The position numbers and the translations under genes were made by a program. Under the pieces are notes generated by a model, which worked only from the letters and a program-made list of their open reading frames with translations, ran no database searches and had not been told where the DNA came from. This document shows positions 13,901 to 22,789 of a DNA stretch of 64,000 bases, in pieces. How positions within the stretch are numbered: the stretch's first letter is position 1; every line of letters starts with the position of its first letter. Source of the stretch: Prevotella sp. (GTDB lineage Bacteria; Bacteroidota; Bacteroidia; Bacteroidales; Bacteroidaceae); assembly GCA_015060535.1 (NCBI GenBank), contig SUYH01000005.1, forward strand, positions 1-64,000. Reading direction: 5' to 3'.

Positions 13901-14704
13901 TTATTTTACGAGCGCAGCACGAGCGGTGTCGATAGCGTCCTTGGCGTCGTTCAGCTGCTTCTTGAGCTCGTCGGTAGAAGTGGCGTTGAGCACCTCCAGA
14001 GGAGCAACAGCGTCAGCGATAGGCTTGATCTCAGGATCGTACTCAGCCAGACGGTTGATGGCATCCAGCACGAGGATGACGCGGAAGGTGATGTTTGAAG
14101 CAGCCTCGTCGTCTACCACGCTGAGGAACTTGTCAGCATTCTGGTTGGCGATGTACAGCTCCTCAACGAGAGCTGCAGAAGCCAGCTGCCAGAAGTAGTT
14201 GATGCGACCATTCTTCTCCATCTCTTCATACAATGTCTGAGTGGTCTCGAAGATAGTGCCAGAGTTCTCTACGGTCTTGAACGAAGGATCGTTGATGTCG
14301 GCAATGAGCTTGGCAATAGCCTTGTCGTAGTCCTCAACAGGCATCTCATAGAGCTCAGCAACTTTCTTGTCAACTGACAGGGCGCTCAGCATGCGATATT
14401 TCTCAGCCAGAGTGGCAGCATCGTCGGCAGCGCTTGCTGACAGCAAATAGTTAGGCTTCACCTGCTTCTCCTCCTTGGTCAGCGTCAGACCACCATTCGA
14501 CTCCTGTACGAAACCGGGCTGCTTCAGCTTACCTACCTCGGCAGCGATGCTGTCAATGTGCATCTTGATACTAGCCTCAATCTGCTGCTGTTCGAAAGTC
14601 TTCAGCGAGTCTGCATCCTCTACGTTGTTTTCTGTCTTTTTGCCTCCACAAGCTGCGAAGACGATTGCTGCAAATGCAACAGCAAAAATGGTTAACTTCT
14701 TCAT
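13901..14704 (-). CDS. Lipoprotein of unknown function
   Basis: A 267-residue lipoprotein: signal MKKLTIFAVAFAAIVFAACGG with lipobox Cys19. The mature part is helical and charged (KTFEQQQIEASIKMHIDS, later DAKDAIDTARAAL), without recognisable catalytic motifs. The start at 14704 is set by the signal peptide; the frame continues to 14863 without a good start. It lies 44 bases after the ABC exporter and 12 before the RsbW-like kinase. It may be an envelope sensor or substrate-handling partner; this rests on position only. Confidence 0.75.
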   Translation of the reverse strand: MKKLTIFAVAFAAIVFAACGGKKTENNVEDADSLKTFEQQQIEASIKMHIDSIAAEVGKLKQPGFVQESNGGLTLTKEEKQVKPNYLLSASAADDAATLAEKYRMLSALSVDKKVAELYEMPVEDYDKAIAKLIADINDPSFKTVENSGTIFETTQTLYEEMEKNGRINYFWQLASAALVEELYIANQNADKFLSVVDDEAASNITFRVILVLDAINRLAEYDPEIKPIADAVAPLEVLNATSTDELKKQLNDAKDAIDTARAALVK

Positions 14705-14748
14705 TTTGTTAAACTGTTTTTTGTTATTAATTAATAGAATTATTGTTT

Positions 14749-17643
14749 TCAATTGTTCTTTCTCAAATAGCGTCCAGGCCTGTCGCTGAACAGCATGACG
14801 GCAACCACGATGCACATCAGCATCATGACGGCCATGTTGAACCACAGGGTCTTCACGTGCCACTGGCCTACCACCTTTTCGCTGCTGTAGAAGGGAGCCC
14901 TTCCACAGGTGCTCTGTGGCGTTAGGAAGATGATTCCCGTGCGCGGAACGATGTAGTTGTCAATCACGTCAAGCATGCGCTTCTGGTCGGCTCCTATCAC
15001 GCAGTCTTCCAGCTTCGTATTGTAGTTGTCGCGCTTCAGCTGCAGCAGGGCTTCCTTGCCGTTCTGCCTGATGAATGTCGACTTCATGGCGTCTACCTTC
15101 ATGGTGGCAGTATTGCCGCGCTTGGCCAGAATGCTTTCTGCCTCTTTCATATATGAGGACAGCGACTCATACGATTTGTCACCACTATAGGGCTTCATGC
15201 CGCAATATTCCGTCAGCAGGGGCAGGTTGGTCATGATGACTTCCATATGGTTGGGGTCTACCTCCTTGCCTTTGGTCTGCTCGTCCTTCATGGTCTCCAA
15301 CTGCGACTCCAGCTCGTAGAGGTGTCCCATGTTGTAGTACTGGGCCTCGTAGCGCTCCTTGTCCAGCTTGAAGAATGGTGCCTCGTACTCGTTGTCGGTA
15401 AACGAGGTGACGGCCAGCGCCTCATAAGCCCATCGGGTGGGGATGATGTCGCCGATGACCGGCACGTTGCCCGTCGTGCTCTTCGGTGTCAGGTCTGAGA
15501 AGCTGACCACCAGTCCGCAGAGCAGGATCTGGGGGATGAGCAGCAGCGGAATGCTGATATAGATGGCCACTACCGAACTCAGACATTGCGACAGCAGCAG
15601 TCCCACCAGGTTCGACAGCAGCGCTGTGACGAACAGGATGAGCCACCACGTGCCGAACAGCCCGTGCAGTCCCATAATCGAGTTGCCTATCACGATGAAG
15701 AGCAGCGTCTGCAACAGCGAGACACCTGCCATATAGATGATTTTCGACCAGATATAGCTGCTGTACGAGAGGTTCAGGAAACTCTCGCGCTTCAGCAGGG
15801 CGCGGTCCTTGATGATTTCCTCTGCGCTGCCGCTCATGCCGATGAATGTCGCCACGATGACCGACATGAAGAAGTAGCTCACCAGGTTCTTGTTGTCCAT
15901 CACGGTGTAGCCCTCGGGTGGGGCATAGCGTGTCAGGAACGAGCAAACCACAGCCAGCAGTGGAGCCTCCAGCAGCGTGATGCAGAGGTATTGCACGTTG
16001 GTGATCTTCGACTTGAAGGTGCGCTGCAGGAAGATGCCCAGCTGCTTCAGCGCGTTGGGCTTCCGTTGGTCTGAGGCCGGAACAGCACTCACCTTCGGCT
16101 CCGTCATGGGCTTCCTGTTCTTCAGGTAGAGCTCATGCCACTCCTGTGGTTTCATCTTGCGCTCGTCCGACAGTTCGCCCGAGTTGTTCAGCGCCTTTTC
16201 GTCGATGATGTTCAGCACGATCTCGGGGTTTACGTTACCGCATGTCGGACACGCACTAGTCTCAGCATCAGCGTAATTTGCAGCTTCCTTAAAGTAAGTT
16301 ATAGCATCTATCGGGTTGCCGTCGAACACGGGGTAGCCACCCTTGTCCAAGAGCCACAAACGGTCGAACAGCTTGTAGACATCACTCGACGGCTGGTGGA
16401 TGTTCACCACGATGAGCTTGCCCTTCAGCGTTTGCTCTTTCAGCAGGTTGATCACCTTCTCCGTGTCAGCCGACGACAGGCCCGATGTCGGCTCGTCGAG
16501 GAACAGCACGGCAGGTTCTCTGATCAGCTCCAGCGCGATGTTCAGTCGCTTGCGCTGTCCACCGCTGATGTATTTGTTGATGGCCGATCCCACCTTCAAG
16601 TCCTTGGCAGCGTCCAGTCCCAGGTCTTTCAGGGTCTTCATGACGCGCTTGTCAAGCTCCTGGTCGTTCATGCCCTCGAAGCAGAACTTGGCGGTGAACC
16701 AAAGGTTCTGGTATACCGTCAGCTCCTCAATCAGCAGGTCGTCCTGTGGCACGAAGCCTATCAGGCTCTTCGCCTCGGGTTCGTCAATGCTGTGTCCGTT
16801 AATGGTGATGGTGCCCTCCTGCGGCTTCAGACTGCCGTTGAGCAGCGAGAGTAGGGTAGTCTTGCCCGTTCCCGATCCGCCCATGATGGCCAGCAGTTCA
16901 CCGTTGTGCAGGTCGAAGCTGAGGTTGTGCATGCCGTTGTCGCTGTTGGGGAATCGGAAGGCGATGTTGCGCCCGCAGAATTCCACGGCTTCGCGCTGGC
17001 CTTCAGCCTTGTCGCCGTTATAGGTTCTGATGATGCTTGAATAGTAGACGGGATTGCCGTTCTTGCCTTTCAGCACGCTGCTCTGTATCCACACCTGGTA
17101 TGAGCCAGTCAGCACGGGCACATCGTTCAGCAGCACCGTGTCCTCGCCCATGTAGGTGAAGATGAGCATGCCTGTCGTCGGGTCGAGCAGCGTCTTCAGC
17201 GTTCCGTCGAAACCCTCCAGCTGGTGCAGCTTCACGTGCTCCGTCGGCTTGCCGGCCACATAGTCCAGGAAGCTGTCGTACTGCGCTGCGGGGATGTTGA
17301 ACTGCTTGACCATTGCCTTGAACATCTTGTCCGACAGCTTTTCGTCAGCATAGCAGAATTCCATCAGTCGCAACAGCAGCAGCGCCTTCTCGGTGTTCTG
17401 GATGTCGCCTTGCAGATTGGCACATATTGAGTTGACCGTCGCCTCTGTGTCCAGTTCGTCAGTCATCTCGTAGGCCATTCTCATGTCCGTGTAAAGATCC
17501 AGGTAGAGGTCTGTATTTCTGATACCGAAGTGACGACGTAAATAGCTGACGAGCATGCTTTTAGCTCGTTCTTCATCCACTTGCTCTTCCTTGCCGAACA
17601 GGGCAAACAGACTGATGAAGCTTGATAGTATGATGTCAGTCAT
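14749..17643 (-). CDS. ABC-2-type exporter with N-terminal TerB-like domain
   Basis: A 964-residue fused ABC protein. Residues about 1-130 look like a helical TerB-type domain. A nucleotide-binding domain follows with Walker A GGSGTGKTT (255-263), signature ISGGQRKR (about 365) and Walker B VLFLDEPTSG (about 385). A CPTC motif lies near 485, then an ABC-2 permease domain with about six membrane helices to the end, interrupted by a large extracytoplasmic loop. The layout resembles ABCG-type half transporters and the Bacteroidetes family of the same length. The substrate is unknown. It is the first gene of a possible six-gene unit ending at the LuxR gene. Confidence 0.88.
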   Translation of the reverse strand: MTDIILSSFISLFALFGKEEQVDEERAKSMLVSYLRRHFGIRNTDLYLDLYTDMRMAYEMTDELDTEATVNSICANLQGDIQNTEKALLLLRLMEFCYADEKLSDKMFKAMVKQFNIPAAQYDSFLDYVAGKPTEHVKLHQLEGFDGTLKTLLDPTTGMLIFTYMGEDTVLLNDVPVLTGSYQVWIQSSVLKGKNGNPVYYSSIIRTYNGDKAEGQREAVEFCGRNIAFRFPNSDNGMHNLSFDLHNGELLAIMGGSGTGKTTLLSLLNGSLKPQEGTITINGHSIDEPEAKSLIGFVPQDDLLIEELTVYQNLWFTAKFCFEGMNDQELDKRVMKTLKDLGLDAAKDLKVGSAINKYISGGQRKRLNIALELIREPAVLFLDEPTSGLSSADTEKVINLLKEQTLKGKLIVVNIHQPSSDVYKLFDRLWLLDKGGYPVFDGNPIDAITYFKEAANYADAETSACPTCGNVNPEIVLNIIDEKALNNSGELSDERKMKPQEWHELYLKNRKPMTEPKVSAVPASDQRKPNALKQLGIFLQRTFKSKITNVQYLCITLLEAPLLAVVCSFLTRYAPPEGYTVMDNKNLVSYFFMSVIVATFIGMSGSAEEIIKDRALLKRESFLNLSYSSYIWSKIIYMAGVSLLQTLLFIVIGNSIMGLHGLFGTWWLILFVTALLSNLVGLLLSQCLSSVVAIYISIPLLLIPQILLCGLVVSFSDLTPKSTTGNVPVIGDIIPTRWAYEALAVTSFTDNEYEAPFFKLDKERYEAQYYNMGHLYELESQLETMKDEQTKGKEVDPNHMEVIMTNLPLLTEYCGMKPYSGDKSYESLSSYMKEAESILAKRGNTATMKVDAMKSTFIRQNGKEALLQLKRDNYNTKLEDCVIGADQKRMLDVIDNYIVPRTGIIFLTPQSTCGRAPFYSSEKVVGQWHVKTLWFNMAVMMLMCIVVAVMLFSDRPGRYLRKNN

Positions 17644-17681
17644 CTTCGGTTAGAGAAATGCTTTTTTAGCAAATATCTTTG

Positions 17682-17689
17682 CAAAATTA
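17682..17689 (-). promoter_or_regulatory. -7 element of the ABC exporter gene
   Basis: TAATTTTG on the minus strand, 38 bases before the ATG; no clear -33 partner. A plus-strand TATCTTTG overlaps at 17674-17681 but no plus-strand gene follows. Confidence 0.5.
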
Positions 17690-17759
17690 TGAAAAAACTC
17701 CGACTACCTCCTATTATTGCAGTTAAAAAACATTAAAACGGCTAATCGGAGCCTTTCCT

Positions 17760-18389
17760 TTACGTGTTGTTGTCCATTGGGAACAGTCCGTAGAGCTTCG
17801 CGTCGATCATGTCGGTCACCTGCTTCAGGTCTTCGGGATTGTCGCCGAATTTGCAGTGGTCGCCATCCACCACAATCAGCGGTCCTTTATACGAGGCTAT
17901 CCACGTTTCGTAGCGCTCTTCCAGTCCTTTCAGATAGTCCAGTCGCATGGTTTGTTCATATTCGCGACCGCGCTTCTGAATCTGCCCTACCAGCGTGGGA
18001 ATGCTCGACCGGATATACAGCATCAGGTCGGGCAACTTCACCAGCGACATCATTAGGTCGAACAGGTCGGTATAGTTCTGGAAGTCGCGGTCCGACATCA
18101 TGCCCTGATCGTGCAGATTGGGTGCGAAGATGCGTGCATCCTCGAAGATGGTGCGGTCCTGGATGATGGTATCCTCCGATTTCGATATCTCCACCACCTC
18201 CTTGAAGCGTTTGTTCAGGAAGTATACCTGTAGGTTGAACGACCATCTGGGCATGTCGGCATAGAAGTCGGCCAGATAGGGGTTGTTGTCTACGGGTTCG
18301 AATCTGGGTGTCCATCCGTATCGGTGGGCCAACAATTTGGTCAGCGTGGTCTTTCCGCTGCCAATGTTTCCTGCTACTGCTATATGCAT
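17760..18389 (-). CDS. Deoxynucleoside kinase (second of a tandem pair)
   Basis: A 209-residue deoxynucleoside kinase (dNK family). The P-loop GNIGSGKTT is at residues 7-15, the ribose/base-binding WSFNLQVYFL follows, then the catalytic QDRTIFED motif and the Arg-rich lid (QIKRGREYEQTMR-like block at about 140). It would phosphorylate deoxyadenosine, deoxyguanosine or deoxycytidine with ATP for salvage; specificity cannot be read reliably. It lies 34 bases downstream of a paralogue that differs at the base-binding positions (QDRTIFED versus QDRTIYEG), recalling the paired kinases of lactobacilli. Confidence 0.92.
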   Translation of the reverse strand: MHIAVAGNIGSGKTTLTKLLAHRYGWTPRFEPVDNNPYLADFYADMPRWSFNLQVYFLNKRFKEVVEISKSEDTIIQDRTIFEDARIFAPNLHDQGMMSDRDFQNYTDLFDLMMSLVKLPDLMLYIRSSIPTLVGQIQKRGREYEQTMRLDYLKGLEERYETWIASYKGPLIVVDGDHCKFGDNPEDLKQVTDMIDAKLYGLFPMDNNT

Positions 18390-18423
18390 AACTTATTGAT
18401 AGTTTAGATTTTAGTGTTTAAGT

Positions 18424-19056
18424 TTAAAGTTGTGGTGGAAACAGTCCGAACAGCTGGCTGTCTATGCGGTCGATGATCTGTGCTAGGTCCTTCGGGTTGT
18501 TCAAGAAGTCCAGTTGGTCCTTCTCCACCGTCATCACTTGCCCATTATATTTATGGTATATGAAGTCGTCGTATCGTCGGTTCAGATTCTCCAGATATTC
18601 CAGCTTCATGGTCTGTTCGTAGTCGCGTCCGCGTAGCTGGATATTACCCACCAGATGGGGCACCGATGCCCTCAGGTATATCATGAGGTCGGGCTTCCGC
18701 ACCACCGACATCATCTGCTCGAACAGCTCCATATAGGTCTCGTAGTCGCGGTCCGACAGATTGCCCATCTCCTTGTTGTTCTCCATGAACACGTAGACGC
18801 CCTCATAGATCGTTCGGTCTTGTATGATGGTGTGGTCGGCCTGTGTGATTTTCATCAGGTCGCGGAATCGCTCTTTCAAGAAGAACACCTCCAGGTTGAA
18901 CGACCACCGGTGGATATCCCGATAGTAGTCCTCCAGATAGGGGTTCTCCTCTACCACCTCATAGCGGGCCTCCCAGCCATAGTGTTTGGCCAGCAGTCGC
19001 GTCAGCGTCGACTTTCCGCTGCCTATATTTCCTGCTACTGCAATGTACTGTTTCAT
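18424..19056 (-). CDS. Deoxynucleoside kinase (first of a tandem pair)
   Basis: A 210-residue dNK-family kinase with P-loop GNIGSGKST, WSFNLEVFFLKERF, catalytic QDRTIYEGVYVF and the lid LRGRDYEQTMKLEYL. It is about half identical to the downstream kinase by eye and shares its ending (QLFGLFP/KLYGLFP). Its ATG overlaps the stop of the upstream lipoprotein gene, so translation is coupled. A heterodimer with the second kinase is possible, as known for the lactobacillus enzymes, but that is inference. Confidence 0.92.
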   Translation of the reverse strand: MKQYIAVAGNIGSGKSTLTRLLAKHYGWEARYEVVEENPYLEDYYRDIHRWSFNLEVFFLKERFRDLMKITQADHTIIQDRTIYEGVYVFMENNKEMGNLSDRDYETYMELFEQMMSVVRKPDLMIYLRASVPHLVGNIQLRGRDYEQTMKLEYLENLNRRYDDFIYHKYNGQVMTVEKDQLDFLNNPKDLAQIIDRIDSQLFGLFPPQL

Positions 19057-19925
19057 ATGTTCTCCTTTGTCAGCGACGACGTGATGTCGGTACCGTTCAC
19101 GCTGATTTTGAAGGAGTTATAAGTATCGTTTGTGACCGTCCAGAACTTGTAGGTGTTCTTCACCACGTTGAATTTGATCTCGAGATTAGTGTCGGTCACA
19201 AACCAGTCTTTCTCTTTAGTAGAGAAGAAGAGCTCGTTGCCCTCCAGCTTCAGGAAATAATTGAAATTTTCGGCATTGTCGCCTGCAATGGCACCTGAGA
19301 ATGTTCCGCCATCGTTGGTGAAGGTAAAGGTGGTGGTCTTACTATTGTCCCATTTGTATACAATCTCCACCTTGGCTCCTTTCACGAGCGCATCGGTTAG
19401 GGTGATGCCTTCGCCTTTCTCCTTCAGCAGCTTGGTTATCTCGACGTTCGATACCTTCATCTTAACACCTGTCACCTTGTATTTCGGGTCGCCAGGTATC
19501 ACCTCGATGGTACTCTCCTTGACGTCGACGAAAGCGGTCAGCACCAGGTCGGAAGTATTCTTCTCCTTGACGGTCAGTTTGATCACGTTGTTAGCCTTGT
19601 CGTGCTCCATCGTGAATTCGCAATCCTGCTCGGTGATGGTCGGTTCGTCTGCACGCCTCGAAACTTTGGCGGCAGCCATCGGGCCATAGTCCAGCAGCTC
19701 GTAGGTGTCGCCCACTCTCACGAAGGCAACATAAAACTCCTCATCGTTCACGTTGAAACTAAAAGCCACTATAGTCCCGTCGTTCAGCGCATCCTCGAGT
19801 GTGACTGTCGGTGCACCAGAATTGTTATCGCTATTGCTGCATGAGGTCAGCGTAAAGCCTGCTGCCATCCAGCCACAGATGAGGACGAGAGCCGTCATCC
19901 AACTGAAAATCTTTCTTTTCATCAT
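19053..19925 (-). CDS. Lipoprotein of unknown function, coupled to the kinases
   Basis: A 290-residue lipoprotein with a lipobox at FTLTSC (Cys29) and a short Ser/Asn linker. The mature part is rich in beta strands and Thr/Lys/Asp, with two similar halves (LTAFVDVKESTIEV and VEIVYKWDNSKTTTF), in the manner of many Bacteroidetes surface lipoproteins. No family is recognised. It is the first gene of a three-gene operon with two deoxynucleoside kinases, overlapping the first by 4 bases. A role in external nucleoside capture is a tempting but unproven idea. Confidence 0.75.
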   Translation of the reverse strand: MMKRKIFSWMTALVLICGWMAAGFTLTSCSNSDNNSGAPTVTLEDALNDGTIVAFSFNVNDEEFYVAFVRVGDTYELLDYGPMAAAKVSRRADEPTITEQDCEFTMEHDKANNVIKLTVKEKNTSDLVLTAFVDVKESTIEVIPGDPKYKVTGVKMKVSNVEITKLLKEKGEGITLTDALVKGAKVEIVYKWDNSKTTTFTFTNDGGTFSGAIAGDNAENFNYFLKLEGNELFFSTKEKDWFVTDTNLEIKFNVVKNTYKFWTVTNDTYNSFKISVNGTDITSSLTKENI

Positions 19926-19959
19926 TGTTAGTTTTTTGTATATAGTTTTATTTTCTCTG

Positions 19960-20027
19960 CAAAGATACGATTAAGTGAGAAGAAAACCAAAAGAATTTTG
20001 AGTTTTCTCGAACGTTAGTACCTAAAA
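19960..20027 (-). promoter_or_regulatory. Promoter cassette of the lipoprotein-kinase operon
   Basis: On the minus strand TTTGG (19987-19991), 19 bp, TATCTTTG (19960-19967). A 7-bp inverted repeat AGAAAAC/GTTTTCT (19981-19987, 20002-20008) spans the -33 region, and the plus-strand motif GAACGTTAGTACCTAAAA lies at 20010-20027. A similar cassette stands before the 5'-nucleotidase gene (39747-39813). Confidence 0.8.
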
Positions 20028-20108
20028 ACGTAGTTTAAAGATAGAAATTAATTTCAAAACGGCAAAGAAAAGGGTCTTAGTATTTGTTTTTCTCCCATTT
20101 TTTCGTCA

Positions 20109-22787
20109 TTATCGCCGGCACATCTGCTGATAGGGACAGGTGCGACAGGTCTTCAGGTCGGAGGTGGGCTGGAAGGCGACGTCGGGCGAGAAGATCTGAG
20201 TTATCTGCTGGTCGAGGAGCTCGTTGAAGCGCTGGCTGTGGTCAGCGATGTCGAGGATGGGCTCACGACCGAAGCGGAGTGTGGGGTCGTAATCATCTGC
20301 TGCGGCATGCTGGATGAAGAGCAGGGCAGGCGATGTGGGCTTCTGACGCTTCTGGCGCACGATGTCGGCATAGACGAAGGTCTGCAGGTAGTAGTCGCTA
20401 TGGTCGTGGATCTTTTCGGGCGAGAAGATGGACTCGACGTCGGGTAGGGGGCGCAGTTGGCTGCTGCCGGTCTTGTAGTCGATGACGCGGATGCGCTCCT
20501 GGGGAGTGTCTTCGCAGATAAGGTCCAGACGGTCGATGCGGCCTCCGATTTTTAGAGGTGAGAGGTGAGAGGTGAGGGGGCGGTAGACGTCGCACTCGAG
20601 ACCGAGGATGGTGAAGGGGGCCAGTCGGCGGTCTATCTGCAGCAGCTGGCGCAGGTAGTGGATGATGACCTCGCGATTGATGATGTGGAGGCCGCCAATG
20701 GGGGCATCGGGCATGACGCGATGGAAGGCCTCGTCGACGGCACGCTCAATCTCTATCTTGCCCTTCAGCAGATGGTCCAGCACATCGGTGGTGATATGGC
20801 GGGGCAACTGGTGGTAGATGATGTCGGCAGCCTCGTGGAAGATGGTGCCGAAGATGCGGTTGTCGAGCTCCTGTTCGTCGTCGGGGACATTGGGCTCCAG
20901 CAGTCCTGCCACATAATGGTAGTAGAACTGTAGCGGACAGCGCAGATAGCGGTTGACGGCGGTAGGCGAGAGGGTAGTGAACGACGACTGCAGCACCTCC
21001 ATGACGTGGGGCGTCTTCTGGATGGGCTGGGGTGTCCATGGGGTGGTCTGCTGACCGGTCTGCAGGGTGTGCTGGCTGATGGTTTGGCCACTCTCGACGA
21101 GCATCTGCAGCATGAAGCGGCTCATCTCGCCCCGCTGGCCGTCCTCGGTGGCATTGTTGTAGAGGATGGTGACATCCTTGGCGCGCTGCAGCAGCCGGTG
21201 GAAATAGTAGGCGTAGATGCTAACCTTATTCTCGACAGTGGTCAGTTCGTAGGCTTGGCGGATGCTATGGGGAATGAACGAGCTGTCGTTGACGCCTCGC
21301 GGCATGTTGCCCTCGTTGCAGGATAGCAGCAAGACGTGGTCGAAGTCGATGTTGCGCGTCTCGAGCACACCCATCACCTGGATGCCCTCGATGGGCTCGC
21401 CGTGGAAGGGGATGCTGGTCTGCTGGATAATCTGCGTGGTGAGTCGCTGCAAGGTCTGGTCGGTGACCTGCAGATCGCCACTCTCTATTAGCGCATTCAG
21501 GCGGTTGACCAGCGTGTAGGCGCGGAAAAGCGACTCCTGGAACAAGGGGTCTTGTATCTCGTCCTTGGCCTGCTGGGCTATCTGGCGCAGCATTTGCTGC
21601 AAGGGTTGTGTGTCGTCGACAAATCGGGCATAGGGATGACGATGGAAAGCACGTAGCAATCGGGGTGTCCGCCCGCCCAGAATGAGGTCGTAATAGAGCT
21701 GGATGAACGAGGCGATAGGCGTTTGTGCCAGCGGATAACCCGTGGTGACATTGACCTTCTCGACCTCGCTGGGCAGACAATGGATAACTGTGGGCAACAG
21801 TCCCTCATCACACAGCACGATGGCGGTGCGGCGCCCGTCTTTATAGCGCTCAGCTTCGCGCAGCCAGCCGCTGACATAGCGCGCCTGGATGTGTTCGGTG
21901 GGGGCTGAAATATAGCGGATTTCCTTCTTGCTCTGGAACAGGCCGTAGATGTCGGCATCGGTGCTGTCGAGCTCGTTGGGGAAGTATTTTAGGTATTGGG
22001 CGATGTAGCGGCCTGCCTCGTGGTGCTGCATGTAATAATGGTCGAAGTCCCAATAGAAACGGGCCTTGCCCTCGCGCTGCAGATGGGAGAAGAGCTGCTG
22101 CTCCACCTTCTGCAACAGGTTGAAACCCACAAAGATGTATCGGTCGTAAGGAAATGCTTCATGGTCTGTTGCGACCGAGTCGCAACAAACAGCGGACACC
22201 ACCTGGCGGTAGAGGGCACCCTCGTAGGCTAGCCCTTGGTCGGCGAGTCGGCGGTTGAAGTCGTGGTAGATGTCAGCAAAGTGGCTCCACAGGCGCAGGA
22301 AACGCTGTTTGAGTTCGGTCTCATGCTCCTCGGTGAAATGGCTGAAGAAATGGCGCAGCAGCTCGCGTTGCTCGTCGGTAAGATAACTCAGGTCGTCGAG
22401 TTCGTGGATGTCGCGCAAGTTGGTAAATACGCGGTCGGGGTCGGCCATGTTCTTGTCGATATCGTCGAAGTCGCTGATGAGCAGCTGTCCCCAACCATAG
22501 AACTTGTCGAGCGACTCGTCGCTGCCGGTCTCAAGACAGAACGACTGGTGCAGGTCGCACACCAGCTTGATGGGGTCGGCCACATGCAGCTCACTCTGCT
22601 GGCGGAACAGTTCGCTGATGGTGATGTAGGCAGGGCTCCACAGGGGCTTCTGCGCGATGCGAGCCAACTGGTGGTTGAGAAACAGCGAGGCGCGCTTATT
22701 GGGGAATACGACAGCGGTGCGCGACAGGTCGGTGCCGTACTTGCGGATAATATCTTCTGCAACGTATTCTAGGAAACTCTTCATCAT
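20109..22787 (-). CDS. AddB-like helicase/nuclease subunit
   Basis: An 892-residue PD-(D/E)XK nuclease-family protein. The N-terminal part is an inactivated helicase scaffold (VVFPNKRASLFLNH). The C-terminal nuclease domain shows GTIFHEAADI, GGRIDRLD and VIDYKTGSSQ, the last carrying the catalytic D-x(n)-K. Cysteines in RCPLQFYY and CRTCPYQQMC (C-x2-C-x5-C) match the four iron-sulfur ligands of AddB proteins. It follows addA by 2 bases. Together they would process double-strand breaks for RecA. Length is short of Firmicutes AddB but usual for Bacteroidetes. Confidence 0.88.
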   Translation of the reverse strand: MMKSFLEYVAEDIIRKYGTDLSRTAVVFPNKRASLFLNHQLARIAQKPLWSPAYITISELFRQQSELHVADPIKLVCDLHQSFCLETGSDESLDKFYGWGQLLISDFDDIDKNMADPDRVFTNLRDIHELDDLSYLTDEQRELLRHFFSHFTEEHETELKQRFLRLWSHFADIYHDFNRRLADQGLAYEGALYRQVVSAVCCDSVATDHEAFPYDRYIFVGFNLLQKVEQQLFSHLQREGKARFYWDFDHYYMQHHEAGRYIAQYLKYFPNELDSTDADIYGLFQSKKEIRYISAPTEHIQARYVSGWLREAERYKDGRRTAIVLCDEGLLPTVIHCLPSEVEKVNVTTGYPLAQTPIASFIQLYYDLILGGRTPRLLRAFHRHPYARFVDDTQPLQQMLRQIAQQAKDEIQDPLFQESLFRAYTLVNRLNALIESGDLQVTDQTLQRLTTQIIQQTSIPFHGEPIEGIQVMGVLETRNIDFDHVLLLSCNEGNMPRGVNDSSFIPHSIRQAYELTTVENKVSIYAYYFHRLLQRAKDVTILYNNATEDGQRGEMSRFMLQMLVESGQTISQHTLQTGQQTTPWTPQPIQKTPHVMEVLQSSFTTLSPTAVNRYLRCPLQFYYHYVAGLLEPNVPDDEQELDNRIFGTIFHEAADIIYHQLPRHITTDVLDHLLKGKIEIERAVDEAFHRVMPDAPIGGLHIINREVIIHYLRQLLQIDRRLAPFTILGLECDVYRPLTSHLSPLKIGGRIDRLDLICEDTPQERIRVIDYKTGSSQLRPLPDVESIFSPEKIHDHSDYYLQTFVYADIVRQKRQKPTSPALLFIQHAAADDYDPTLRFGREPILDIADHSQRFNELLDQQITQIFSPDVAFQPTSDLKTCRTCPYQQMCRR

Positions 22788-22789
22788 CT

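Noticed and set aside
17674..17681. Plus-strand TATCTTTG promoter
   Set aside because: No plus-strand gene follows; it is likely a chance match overlapping the ABC exporter leader.
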